A stretch of DNA of 51,315 bases from Methanosarcinales archaeon (GTDB taxonomy: Archaea > Halobacteriota > Methanosarcinia > Methanosarcinales > Methanocomedenaceae): NCBI GenBank assembly GCA_021108405.1, contig JAIOQW010000182.1:1-51315 (forward strand). The letters are read 5' to 3'. The position numbers and the translations under genes were made by a program. This document shows positions 43,354 to 51,315 of the stretch, piece after piece. A model generated the notes under the pieces. It saw only the letters and a program-made list of their open reading frames with translations. It did not search any database and was not told the origin of the DNA. Within the stretch, counting starts at the first letter, position 1; each line of letters starts with the position of its first letter.

Positions 43354-44124
43354 ATGGATATTATCCAGGCGCTAATGTTAGGGATTATTCAGGGTATTTT
43401 TGAATGGCTCCCTATTAGCAGCGAAGGGCAGAGTATGCTTATTTTGTTCAATATTCTGCATATGGACATAGATAGTGCACTCTCAATAGCGATCTTTTTA
43501 CATCTCGGTACATCGTTTGCTGTTTTGATAAAGTTTAAGGATGAGTTCATATCCATAATATCAGGTCGCAATAATGAATATGTAAAGATCATATTGGTAA
43601 GCACGTTTTGTACTGGGCTGACAGGTCTACCTCTATATTTTTTATTAAAGAACACATTTACCAGCGGTTCGGGTGCTACGATTATAATTGGCGTGCTTCT
43701 TATTTGTACTGGTGTTATTCTGGGTACGACTAAACACTCAGGACATAAATCAGTTGATTCTATTACCTTTCGTGATATGGTACTGTTAGGTCTCGCACAG
43801 GGGTTTGCTATATTGCCTGGTATTTCGCGCTCAGGTGTAACTGTTACTGCACTACTGCTTCGAAATGTAGATCAGAGATCTGCTTTAACGGTCTCTTTTA
43901 TGATCAGTGTCCCTGTGGTATTTTGTGCGATTATTCTGGATGTGGGTGCGATAAGCAGTGTTAATCCCGTCTGTGCTGGGGTAATGTTTTTATCATCTCT
44001 GGTAGTTGGATATATTATGATGGACTTTTTATTGCAGTTTGCCGATAGAGTCGATTTTTCAATGTTCTGTATAGTACTGGGATTACTGACTATTATCTTA
44101 TCTGCGGGATATTATATACTGTAG
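43354..44124 (+). CDS. uppP: Undecaprenyl-diphosphatase family (UppP/BacA) protein
   Basis: A 256-residue integral membrane phosphatase that recycles polyprenyl pyrophosphate carriers (in archaea probably dolichyl-type carriers used in glycan assembly). The start MDIIQALMLGIIQGIFEWLPISSEGQ carries the conserved E-x3-PISS motif, and ILPGISRSGVTVTALLLR is the second active-site motif (PGxSRSG). About eight membrane segments. A GTG three codons earlier is possible, but ATG 43354 is the family start. It is 24 bases after ahaG and overlaps nothing. Confidence 0.92.
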   Translation: MDIIQALMLGIIQGIFEWLPISSEGQSMLILFNILHMDIDSALSIAIFLHLGTSFAVLIKFKDEFISIISGRNNEYVKIILVSTFCTGLTGLPLYFLLKNTFTSGSGATIIIGVLLICTGVILGTTKHSGHKSVDSITFRDMVLLGLAQGFAILPGISRSGVTVTALLLRNVDQRSALTVSFMISVPVVFCAIILDVGAISSVNPVCAGVMFLSSLVVGYIMMDFLLQFADRVDFSMFCIVLGLLTIILSAGYYIL

Positions 44125-44134
44125 TAGGAGATCT

Positions 44135-44632
44135 TTGAGATTGATAAAAAATTATTCGCACCTGATCGATCTATTCAAAATTTTTTTACTGCTTACTATT
44201 GTATATGCATTATTCATATTCTTTCTTTCATCAATAGGTGATATTGGTTCACAAGCCGGGTTTTTAAAAAAACAGTATATACGTGATTTTCTTGCTATTT
44301 TTGAAGTGTTTGGGTCAGATACTATAGATGAGTTATCATCAATTGCATATTCTAATTATGATAAGATCCTGCATTTCATTGAGTACATCGTACTGGGGGT
44401 ACTCTTATATCTAACTATGTATTATTCTCCAGGTTCTTTTACACGGAAATATGCAGCAGTATTTGCTTTTATTATAGGTGTGTTATTTGCGATCTCTGAT
44501 GAAATACACCAGTTTTTTGTGAGTGGAAGAAGTTCAAGTGTGCTTGATCTAATAGCAGATAGTATAGGTGTTGCTTTTGCAGTGGTAACTATGTATGTGA
44601 TTTTCATGATCAGGGGGTTTATGAAGCATTGA
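44135..44632 (+). CDS. VanZ-family membrane protein
   Basis: A 165-residue VanZ-like protein with four membrane segments and the family motifs DKILHFIEYIVLGVLLYL (about 79-96) and DEIHQFFVSGRSSSVLDLIADSIGV (about 130-154). VanZ confers low-level teicoplanin resistance in bacteria, but its archaeal role is unknown. The start is a TTG (44135) with GGAG 5 bases upstream; a second TTG at 44141 is possible. It follows uppP by 10 bases, so both may act in envelope carrier-lipid processing. Confidence 0.85.
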   Translation: MRLIKNYSHLIDLFKIFLLLTIVYALFIFFLSSIGDIGSQAGFLKKQYIRDFLAIFEVFGSDTIDELSSIAYSNYDKILHFIEYIVLGVLLYLTMYYSPGSFTRKYAAVFAFIIGVLFAISDEIHQFFVSGRSSSVLDLIADSIGVAFAVVTMYVIFMIRGFMKH

Positions 44633-44656
44633 TTGCCAGTATTTGTTCAGGCGTTT

Positions 44657-45817
44657 TTACTGGTATATCCGTACGTCCGATAATATCTTCTTAATCTCCC
44701 CAATCCCTGCGTCGGTCTTAAACCCTGTACCTGAAAAATGTGTGCGTGAAGATTCAAATCCTTCCTTTTTCAATACACTGACCAGTTCATCAATAGGTCC
44801 GGGCGATTTTTTCTGTTTTTTACATAACCAGTGTTGATCATAATATGTCGGAATATCTATCTCTTCCTGACAGGAAGCAACAATTTTCACTGCTTGTTTC
44901 CATTTTCCAGGACGTCTATGATCCAGTTGATCCAGTATTAACTGACAGAACCCGGGGTCCTGTATATTGCCAAGCCACAACGGCCCTGCAAAATTGAGGT
45001 GCCCCTGGCAGTTAGGACACTCCCGTTTAAGACCAGGTACCAGCCCGAAATCCCAGTCTCTAAAGCCGCAATTAAAGCAATGGGAGATATACCCCATCTT
45101 TTCAATGGTCTTATCTGCCACAGATGCGCCCTGTATGATCTCAAGATAAGATCTGACATAGTGACGTGTGGCATGGGTTAGTAATACCTTTACTCCTTTA
45201 TCATGCAGTGCTAGCGACCGTACGGCAGCTCCCAGCAGGATGCGTGCACCCATTTCTTTGTGATATTCGGTATTTAACGGATAAGCAGAATATTTTCGAA
45301 TACCTGAGGCTAAATGCGCGCCGCACAAAGGTGCGGTATCTGTTGCAGTGATGCATAACAGTTTTCTGACACAGCGAGCAGAAGAATCCAGATACGGTGC
45401 AGGAGACCCGAAAGGGTCAAGATCAACAATATCAAAGGACTCCTGGTACATCAGAGTATTGGCATTTGAGTGAGATACTATACATTGAGCTTGAAGATCG
45501 TTCATTCTGACATTGTCCTGTATCAGTTGATATGCTGATGTACTCCAATCATTCATATGGCACTTCAACCCGACCTCAGTGGCTATCCTTATCCCCCTGA
45601 TACCTGTAGCTGACATGATATCAGCATATAAAAGACTGGATGGGTCAAGTTCTTTATATGAAATAAAAGCAGAAACGACTGATGTGGTAATATCCCTGCT
45701 TAGTTCTGTCTGTGGATTATAGAATACAGCAGCAGAAGATGGCGGAAAATTAGATGTATCATCAGGAAGGGGGACTTTTATCCTGATATTTCCTTCGCTG
45801 ATGATCTGTGTTCTCAT
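44657..45817 (-). CDS. trm1: tRNA (guanine(26)-N(2))-dimethyltransferase
   Basis: A 386-residue enzyme that methylates G26 of tRNA twice. Motifs: the early VFYNPQTELSRDITTSVVSAF, SATGIRGIRIATEVG (SAM motif I), VDLDPFGSPAPYLDSSARCV (DPFG catalytic loop), LLCITATDTAPLCGAH and the tail zinc site CFNC-x16-CPNC. Length is normal for archaeal Trm1. It runs convergently with the vanZ-like gene (25-base gap) and follows the cupredoxin-like gene on the same strand. Confidence 0.94.
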   Translation of the reverse strand: MRTQIISEGNIRIKVPLPDDTSNFPPSSAAVFYNPQTELSRDITTSVVSAFISYKELDPSSLLYADIMSATGIRGIRIATEVGLKCHMNDWSTSAYQLIQDNVRMNDLQAQCIVSHSNANTLMYQESFDIVDLDPFGSPAPYLDSSARCVRKLLCITATDTAPLCGAHLASGIRKYSAYPLNTEYHKEMGARILLGAAVRSLALHDKGVKVLLTHATRHYVRSYLEIIQGASVADKTIEKMGYISHCFNCGFRDWDFGLVPGLKRECPNCQGHLNFAGPLWLGNIQDPGFCQLILDQLDHRRPGKWKQAVKIVASCQEEIDIPTYYDQHWLCKKQKKSPGPIDELVSVLKKEGFESSRTHFSGTGFKTDAGIGEIKKILSDVRIYQ

Positions 45818-45825
45818 TGTTTAAT

Positions 45826-46299
45826 TTATGATACGGTTACATTACATTTTATTGATTCTCTGCCCTTGAGGTAGAAAGAATATATTCCCGTTTCATTGAA
45901 AGTATAAGAAAAAGATTTTCTATATTTAATGATCTGGTTTCCATCCCATAAGTCATTCTCACTGACCAGATAACGTGTTTTACTTGAGCTCTCCTCGTAA
46001 TTTCGCCACTGAATAGTATCACCTTGATTGATCTCTTTGCCTCCTTGAGGAATGAACATATAATTCTTGATCCGGATTATATGTTGTTCAGGTTCCACTG
46101 TTGATGTAGGTGACTCTTCGGGTGTTGGTTCAGGTGTGGGAGTTTGTGTTGGAGTCTGGATTGCAGTAGATGTAGGAGTTGCAGTAGGTGTAGAAGTTTC
46201 GCCGTTCGGTGTGTCTTTATCAGTACATCCTGCAGTAAATATTGATATAGTCACTAATGAAGTTATCAGGATAATTAATAAAATGTTCTTATATTGCAT
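45826..46299 (-). CDS. Cupredoxin-like lipoprotein lacking copper ligands
   Basis: A 157-residue lipoprotein: signal peptide with lipobox (SIFTAGC), a Thr/Pro-rich linker (about 35-72) and a single cupredoxin-like domain (EQHIIRIKNYMFIPQGGKEINQGDTIQWRN, then FSYTFNETGIYSFYLKGRES). In copper proteins of this fold the first ligand His follows the WRN strand, and the Cys-His-Met cluster sits after YSFY. Here those places read RYLV and FYLKGRESIK, so three or four ligands are absent. It is probably a structural or redox-inactive surface protein. The intergenic gap to the trm1 start is only 8 bases. Confidence 0.8.
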   Translation of the reverse strand: MQYKNILLIILITSLVTISIFTAGCTDKDTPNGETSTPTATPTSTAIQTPTQTPTPEPTPEESPTSTVEPEQHIIRIKNYMFIPQGGKEINQGDTIQWRNYEESSSKTRYLVSENDLWDGNQIIKYRKSFSYTFNETGIYSFYLKGRESIKCNVTVS

Positions 46300-46398
46300 T
46301 GTATCTCCTTCCTACGTATATTTCTTGTTTCTATAGTATTAATACTATTGTAACAAATACCCTGGTTATTCATCTTTCTCTCTTGTGCTTCAAGTCAA

Positions 46399-46428
46399 CG
46401 ACCCCGGATTGCTTCGCAAAATCCGGGG
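46399..46428. other. GC-rich stem-loop at the edge of the restriction island
   Basis: CCCCGGATT and AATCCGGGG form a 9-base stem around a palindromic TTGCTTCGCAA-like loop; 18 bases later a run of seven T residues follows (46449-46455). It is the most GC-rich stretch in the 336-base gap 46300-46635 and may be a terminator or the trace of an insertion boundary. The rest of that gap shows only a probable promoter (AT-rich, about 46575-46620). Confidence 0.45.
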
Positions 46429-46635
46429 CATCTAAAGGTCCGCAGGACTGGGGGGTTCTTTTTTTATTCGTGCGATTCTTCAAAAAAGGAGTTTTGTCAA
46501 TAGAATATTACTTTTTATAAGTTTACAAAAATGTTTAGATATCTGTGTTCCTTATGGATTAGTACAAAAACACGCGCAAACTATTTAACATGCAAAATCA
46601 CATATATTGTACTAACCAAAAGGGAACAGATTTGA

Positions 46636-47214
46636 ATGGAATTAATAAATATGTCGGAAGTGCAAACCGGTCTTGTCCTTGTGAGGAAAAGGACCGATGC
46701 TAAAGAAAAGGACACACATAAGTATCGTATGCTAACCCTGAAAAGTTTTGAACCTCAGGGTTGGGTCAATGAGGGTGAGTTGGATGTGTTTTTCTCAAAA
46801 GAAAAACTCGAAAATAAGTATCTTACTAATAAAGGAGATATTATTATTCGGTTGACAACACCATACACAGCAATTTGTATAAATGATAAGCAGGAAGGAT
46901 TAGTCATCCCTTCCAATTTTGCTATCATCAGATTAAAAAAACAGATATACATCCCAGAGTTTGTTGCATTATTTTTAAATTCTGAAATTATTGAAAAAAA
47001 GTTCTTCAAATCATCTATCAGCACAACAATACCCTTGATTAAAACAAAGCATCTGAGGGAAATAGACATTTCAGATATACCACTCGTGGTACAACAGAAA
47101 ATTGTTGAACTTAATCAACTTCAAGTGAAGGAAAAAATATTACTCTCTTGTTTAATGAAAGAAAAAGAAAAACTTGCCAAAGCCAGCATAAATAAAATCA
47201 TAATGGAGGACTAA
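46636..47214 (+). CDS. Half-size type I restriction specificity-like protein
   Basis: A 192-residue protein corresponding to one target-recognition domain plus one helical spacer of HsdS: VQTGLVLVRKR at the start, LTNKGDIIIRLTTPY, IPSNFAIIRLKKQIYIPEFVALFLNSEII, and IKTKHLREIDISDIPLVVQQKIVELNQLQVKEKILL at the end. Full HsdS has two such units and is encoded three genes downstream. A half-S could dimerise to recognise a palindromic site or exchange domains with HsdS. First gene of the operon; hsdM starts 2 bases after its stop codon. Confidence 0.75.
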   Translation: MELINMSEVQTGLVLVRKRTDAKEKDTHKYRMLTLKSFEPQGWVNEGELDVFFSKEKLENKYLTNKGDIIIRLTTPYTAICINDKQEGLVIPSNFAIIRLKKQIYIPEFVALFLNSEIIEKKFFKSSISTTIPLIKTKHLREIDISDIPLVVQQKIVELNQLQVKEKILLSCLMKEKEKLAKASINKIIMED

Positions 47215-47216
47215 CT

Positions 47217-48743
47217 ATGGAAGCAAAAACATCAAAGCTAACGATTTCAAACACCCTGTGGAGGGCATGTGATACATTTAGAGGAAAGATTGACTCATCA
47301 ATCTACAAAGACTATATTCTGGTCATGTTGTTTGTAAAGTATTTATCTGACACTTATGAAGAACATATAGAAGACTATACAAAGAAGTATGAAGGAGACA
47401 AAGAGAGAATACAGCGCGCTTTAAACAGGGATCGGTTTGTATTAGGTGAGAAATCAACATTCGATCATATTTACAGTAAAAGAAACGATGCAAATGTTGG
47501 CGAAGTCATCAATAAGGTATTGGAGCATATAGAAGAAGAAAACAAAATGAAACTGCGGGGTGTTTTCAGAAATATTGACTTCAACTCTGAGGCAATCCTT
47601 GGACAAACTAAAGATAGAAACAGCATGCTAAAGCACCTGCTTGAAGATTTCAAGGATCTTGACTTGAGACCTTCAAGTGTAGGAAGTGCAGATGTAATCG
47701 GCGATGCGTATGAGTTTATGATTGCTAAATTTGCGTCTGATGCAGGAAAAAAGGGCGGAGAGTTTTTCACACCATCCGGAGTCTCTGAATTAATTTCAAG
47801 GCTTGTAAAGCCAAAAGAGAATGACAGAATATATGACCCCACATGCGGCTCTGGCTCGCTGTTGCTTAGAACCGCAAAAAAAGTTCCAAGCGGAAAGGTC
47901 GCAGTTTACGGGCAGGAGAGAAATGGTCAGACTCATTCGCTTTGCAGGATGAACATGTTTTTGCACAACTTTGATGATGCAGACGTTGCGTGGGGAGATA
48001 CGCTTTCAAATCCACTGTTCTTGGATGATGGGCAGTTGATGAAGTTCCAGGTTGTAGTTGCCAATCCACCATTCAGCCTTGATAAATGGGCTATGGGATT
48101 TGCAGGAAGCGGAGATGAGACTGACTTTAAAATGGAAGCCTCGCTTGACCCTTACAGAAGGTTTGAATGGGGCGTTCCCCCAAAATCAAAAGGGGATTAT
48201 GCTTTTGTCCAGCACATGCTTTACTCTTTGGCAGAAGGCGGAAGAATGGGTATTGTCCTTCCTCATGGCGTGCTTTTTAGGGGGGCAACAGAAAGAAAAA
48301 TCCGAACACAGATAATTGACTTGAATATGCTTGATGCGGTAATCGGGCTTCCAGCAAACTTATTTTTTGGAACAGGAATTCCTGCATGTGTATTGGTGTT
48401 CAAGAAAAACCGAAGCAGAAGGGATATACTATTCATTGATGCTTCAAATGACGGCCACTATGAAAAAGCAAAGAACCAGAATAACCTTAGGGAAGAGGAT
48501 ATTCAAAGAATTGTTGATGCGTATGAGAAGTATGAAGATATTGACAAGTTTGCGCATGTCGCCTCACTGGATGAAATCAAGGAAAACGAATACAACTTAA
48601 ACATTCCAAGATATGTGGATACATTTGAGGAGGAAGAGCCTGTTGATATGGATGCAGTTAAGGTGAACATCGCTAACATCAAAATAGAGCTTGCAGAAGT
48701 TGAGGTCAAAATGGAGAAACAACTTGAGGAATTGGGGTTATAG
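47217..48743 (+). CDS. hsdM: Type I restriction-modification DNA methyltransferase subunit
   Basis: A 508-residue N6-adenine methyltransferase subunit. The N-terminal helical domain (SNTLWRACDTFRGKIDSSIY) is followed by EFFTPSGVSELISRLV, SAM motif I DPTCGSGSLLLRTAK near 205 and the catalytic NPPF near 285 (VVANPPFSLDKW). GDYAFVQHMLYSL and the C-terminal coiled coil that contacts HsdS are present. Complete. Methylation by the M2S complex protects the host site; with HsdR it makes the restriction enzyme. Confidence 0.94.
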   Translation: MEAKTSKLTISNTLWRACDTFRGKIDSSIYKDYILVMLFVKYLSDTYEEHIEDYTKKYEGDKERIQRALNRDRFVLGEKSTFDHIYSKRNDANVGEVINKVLEHIEEENKMKLRGVFRNIDFNSEAILGQTKDRNSMLKHLLEDFKDLDLRPSSVGSADVIGDAYEFMIAKFASDAGKKGGEFFTPSGVSELISRLVKPKENDRIYDPTCGSGSLLLRTAKKVPSGKVAVYGQERNGQTHSLCRMNMFLHNFDDADVAWGDTLSNPLFLDDGQLMKFQVVVANPPFSLDKWAMGFAGSGDETDFKMEASLDPYRRFEWGVPPKSKGDYAFVQHMLYSLAEGGRMGIVLPHGVLFRGATERKIRTQIIDLNMLDAVIGLPANLFFGTGIPACVLVFKKNRSRRDILFIDASNDGHYEKAKNQNNLREEDIQRIVDAYEKYEDIDKFAHVASLDEIKENEYNLNIPRYVDTFEEEEPVDMDAVKVNIANIKIELAEVEVKMEKQLEELGL

Positions 48744-48753
48744 GTGATCTTTC

Positions 48754-49587
48754 ATGTCTGATGTAGTAATATATTCAAAAAGCGATTTTGAAAGTGCAAA
48801 GCAACACACTGATGAGGGTGTTGAATTCTGGTATGCACGTGATTTAAAAGATCTTCTTGAATATGAGCAATGGCGCAATTTTCTGAAGGTAGTTGAAAAA
48901 GCAAAAGAGTCTTGTAAAAATGCAAAAAACGACATCGGCGAACATTTTGCTGACGTCAGCAAAATGATCGATATTGGACATGAAGCAAAACGAAATATCG
49001 ATGATATTATGTTATCGCGTTATGCATGTTATCTTATTGTTCAGAACGGAGATCCCCGAAAAAAAATAATTGCTTTGGGTCAGACATATTTTGCGGTAAA
49101 GACAAGAGAGCGGGAAAACGATGAGGCGTTTATAGAAGACCAAAAACGGTTTGCGATTCGAAATGAATTGAGAACACACAATAAATCCCTTGCAGAAGCC
49201 GCGCATATGTCGGGCGTTGAGACTCCCAAAGATCATGCAATATTTCAAAATAAGGGTTATCAGGGATTATACAAGGAGCTTGGAGTCAAAGACATACATA
49301 AAAGAAAAGGGCTTGCTAAAAACCAGAAGATCCTTGATCATATGGGAAGCACAGAGCTTGCAGCCAACTTGTTCAGGGCAACCCAAACTGATGATAAATT
49401 AAGGCGTGAAAATATCCGGGGAAAAGAGAACGCCAACAAGACCCACCATGATGTAGGCAAAAAGGTAAGGCAGACGATAAAAGAGATTGGCGGAACAATG
49501 CCGGAAGAACTTGAACTGCCTGAAAAAAGTATAACAGAGATTGAAAAAAAGCATGAAAAAAAATTGTTGCGGGGGGAAAGTGAATGA
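48754..49587 (+). CDS. dinD: DinD-like DNA damage-inducible protein
   Basis: A 277-residue protein with the DinD features: an N-terminal BRO-like part (GVEFWYARDLKDLLEYEQWRNFLKVVEKAKESC), then RYACYLIVQNGDPRKKIIALGQTYFAVKTR, and a C-terminal part with GLYKELGVKDIHKRKGLAKNQKILDHMGSTELAANLFRATQ. Escherichia coli DinD is SOS-induced and inhibits RecA strand exchange. It lies inside the restriction operon between hsdM and hsdS; its last 4 bases overlap the hsdS start (ATGA), so it is co-translated with HsdS. dinD is a recurring cargo gene of bacterial type I loci. Confidence 0.9.
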   Translation: MSDVVIYSKSDFESAKQHTDEGVEFWYARDLKDLLEYEQWRNFLKVVEKAKESCKNAKNDIGEHFADVSKMIDIGHEAKRNIDDIMLSRYACYLIVQNGDPRKKIIALGQTYFAVKTRERENDEAFIEDQKRFAIRNELRTHNKSLAEAAHMSGVETPKDHAIFQNKGYQGLYKELGVKDIHKRKGLAKNQKILDHMGSTELAANLFRATQTDDKLRRENIRGKENANKTHHDVGKKVRQTIKEIGGTMPEELELPEKSITEIEKKHEKKLLRGESE

Positions 49588-50873
49588 AGCAGGAAATTAA
49601 GGAACGGGTGGAGAGAATCCAAAAAGGCGAAGTTCCTGAAGGGTATAAAGAGACGAAAGTGGGGATTATTCCTGATGATTGGGAGGTGAAGAAATTAGCA
49701 GAAGTAGCCGATGTAAAGACAGGTCCTTTTGGATCAGCCTTACATGAGAAAGATTATGTAAAGGATGGAACACCAATAATTACCGTAGAACATTTAGGCG
49801 AACAAGGAGTGGTACATGATAATTTACCAATGGTATCTGATTTTGATAGAAATAGATTAAAATCTTATGTCCTAAAAACAGGTGATATTGTATTCAGTCG
49901 TGTTGGTTCTGTAGATAGAAACTCTTTGATTAAAGAAAAAGAGAATGGGTGGCTTTTTTCAGGACGTTTACTAAGAATAAGAGTCACGACTGCAAATATT
50001 TCACCAAGTTATCTTAGTTATCATTTTCATCAAGAAATTACAAAACAAAAAATAAGAAGTGTTGCGGTTGGGCAAACAATGGCATCTTTAAACACCCAAA
50101 TATTGAAAGATATTCATGTTTCTTTTCCCCCCACTCGCCCCGAACAACAAAAAATCACAGAAATTCTTTCTACTTGGAACAAGGCAATCGGACTTAAAGA
50201 AAAACTCATTGAAGAGAAAAAGGAGTTCAAAAGAGGGTTGATGCAGAAACTTCTTACAGGAGAAATGAGGTTCCCGGAGTTTACTGATGAATGGGATGAG
50301 GTTAAAATTGGATATCTAATAGTTGAATTTTCAGATTTTACTGCTAAAAATAATCAACATGAAATATTGTCAGTTACAAAAGATGGAATTTGTTTACAAT
50401 CTGATCATTTTAAAAAGCAGATAGCCAGTAGTGATAATATTGGTTATAAGATAATCAATAAAGGTGAATTAGTTTTTAGTACAATGAATCTGTGGATGGG
50501 TAGTTTAGATATTTTGAAATATCCAAATATAGGACTTGTTTCTCCCGCTTATAAAACATTCAAAATAAATTATGACAAAGTCGATGGTGCTTTTTTTGAA
50601 GAATTAATTAAAAGTTCTAAAATGCTATGGTTTTACAAAATTAATTCAGAACAGGGAGCAAGCATTGTACGAAGAAATCTTGATCTTCAAGGATTGCTTA
50701 GTACTAAAATACAAATTCCAAAAACCAATGAACAGATGAAAATCGGACAATTTATACAAGAAATTAATTTGGAATTAAACAATTTAAAACAATCTTTAGA
50801 GAACCTCAAAGAACAAAAAAGAGGTCTTATGCAGTTGCTTCTTACAGGCATCGTAAGGGTGGAGATGAATTAA
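49584..50873 (+). CDS. hsdS: Type I restriction specificity subunit
   Basis: A 429-residue HsdS with two target-recognition domains. The first follows PDDWEVKKLAEVADVKTGPFGSALHEKDY (about 30-190), ending in a spacer helix TRPEQQKITEILSTWNKAIGLKEKLIEEKKEFKRGLMQKLLTGEMRFPEF. The second is about 230-380, ending in the repeat helix NEQMKIGQFIQEINLELNNLKQSLENLKEQKRGLMQLLLTG. Both conserved helices end in RGLMQ-LLTG, marking the two-repeat design. It determines the bipartite recognition site. It is preceded by an overlap with dinD; hsdR follows after 1 base. Confidence 0.92.
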   Translation: MKQEIKERVERIQKGEVPEGYKETKVGIIPDDWEVKKLAEVADVKTGPFGSALHEKDYVKDGTPIITVEHLGEQGVVHDNLPMVSDFDRNRLKSYVLKTGDIVFSRVGSVDRNSLIKEKENGWLFSGRLLRIRVTTANISPSYLSYHFHQEITKQKIRSVAVGQTMASLNTQILKDIHVSFPPTRPEQQKITEILSTWNKAIGLKEKLIEEKKEFKRGLMQKLLTGEMRFPEFTDEWDEVKIGYLIVEFSDFTAKNNQHEILSVTKDGICLQSDHFKKQIASSDNIGYKIINKGELVFSTMNLWMGSLDILKYPNIGLVSPAYKTFKINYDKVDGAFFEELIKSSKMLWFYKINSEQGASIVRRNLDLQGLLSTKIQIPKTNEQMKIGQFIQEINLELNNLKQSLENLKEQKRGLMQLLLTGIVRVEMN

Positions 50874-50874
50874 A

Positions 50875-51315
50875 ATGGTAAATCCTGACGATTATAATGA
50901 ACAAAACATTTCCCAGAAACCTGCAATAGAAGTATTAAATAATCTGGGCTATGAGATAATAGCTCCAAAAGATGCGGAAGCCATGCGGGGCAACTTGTAC
51001 AATGTGCTTCTAACCCCAATACTAAAAAAACAGCTTGGAAAACTCAACTCCTTCGAGTACAAAGGCGAAGACCTCAAATTCAGCAACAAAAACATTCAAC
51101 AGGCAATCAAGGACATTGATGAAAGCCTGACTCATGGTTTAGTTAAGACAAATGAAAAAATTTACGACTCCCTGATGCTTGGTCGCTCATATCAGGAGAC
51201 TCTTTCTGACGGCACGATCAGGTCGTTTACAATCAAATTCATTGACTGGGAAAATCTCCTAAACAATGATTTTCATGTTGTTGAGGAGTTCTCTGTTGAA
51301 AGGGAAAACGCAAAA
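50875..51315 (+). CDS. hsdR: Type I restriction endonuclease subunit HsdR, N-terminal part (cut by window end)
   Basis: The frame from ATG 50875 stays open to the last base (147 codons). It reads EVLNNLGYEIIAPKDAEAMR, then LTPILKKQLGKLNSFEYKGEDLKFSN and IQQAIKDIDESLTHGLVKTNEKIYDSLMLGRSY, typical of the HsdR N-terminus; SFTIKFIDWENLLNNDFHVVEEFSVERE leads towards the nuclease domain (WEN-x2-NNDFHVVEEFSVER is common in HsdR). The helicase and nuclease motifs lie outside the window. Confidence 0.9.
   Translation, partial: MVNPDDYNEQNISQKPAIEVLNNLGYEIIAPKDAEAMRGNLYNVLLTPILKKQLGKLNSFEYKGEDLKFSNKNIQQAIKDIDESLTHGLVKTNEKIYDSLMLGRSYQETLSDGTIRSFTIKFIDWENLLNNDFHVVEEFSVERENAK

Overview
The window looks like chromosomal DNA of a methanogen-related euryarchaeon, most likely a Methanosarcinales-type organism (methanogen or ANME-2/Methanoperedens-like). 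The strongest evidence is the A1AO ATP synthase operon in the order H-I-K-E-C-F-A-B-D-G (34.9-43.3 kb), the order known from Methanosarcina. A geranylgeranyl reductase for archaeal ether lipids, an archaeal Trm1, a PGF-CTERM surface protein, ArsR/PocR/PAS regulators and frequent TTG/GTG starts agree with this. The genus is an inference. No rRNA, tRNA or CRISPR array was seen.

Layout. 0-3.4 kb: geranylgeranyl reductase, a TatD-linked-type radical SAM protein and a HerA-like ATPase. 3.4-5.0 kb: a PGF-CTERM surface protein between two decayed genes, one the tail of a BREX-type PglZ phosphatase. 5.0-6.4 kb: convergent translin and dCMP-deaminase genes enclosed by mirrored repeats. 6.4-10.2 kb: a methyltransferase and a large secreted NosD/cohesin/dockerin protein, with broken copies of both nearby. 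10.2-14.7 kb: a YhaO/YhaN-like (Mre11/Rad50-like) repair pair. 14.8-20.5 kb: four sensor or response-regulator proteins on the minus strand. 20.6-24.6 kb: a decayed SsuABC/TauABC-type ABC transporter with a cupin gene, a small SH3-like protein, and an ArsR gene with an internally shortened permease. 24.9-29.7 kb: a small hypothetical protein, a secreted beta-propeller protein and a SulP anion transporter lying between 61-bp inverted repeats. 29.8-34.8 kb: an EhaR-like HAD protein and nucleotide-sugar genes. 34.9-43.3 kb: the ATP synthase. 43.3-46.3 kb: UppP, VanZ-like protein, Trm1 and a cupredoxin-like lipoprotein. 46.6 kb to the end: a type I restriction-modification operon (lone half-S, M, DinD, S, R), with hsdR cut by the window edge.

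Two layers of structure run across the genes. The first is a family of modular palindromic elements (called R1 here; nine copies plus fragments) built from interchangeable short hairpins. One end, which reads GAACAAAATCC outward, nearly always abuts a gene. Some copies lie inside the 3' ends of genes and supply the last codons, and inverted pairs enclose SulP and the translin/deaminase pair. A second repeat (R2, about 46 bp) accompanies them. The second layer is a shared operator: a 26-bp imperfect palindrome lying over the likely TATA box, plus a third half-site about 24 bp further upstream. It sits in front of the ABC-transporter operon, the 72-residue protein and the beta-propeller gene, so these three units probably form one regulon.

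Several genes show recent decay or rearrangement. The ABC transporter has a nonsense codon in its binding protein and a permease/ATPase deletion at a short microhomology. A response regulator appears to have lost its ATG start (now ATA). Fragments of the methyltransferase and cohesin genes are duplicated around the NosD gene.
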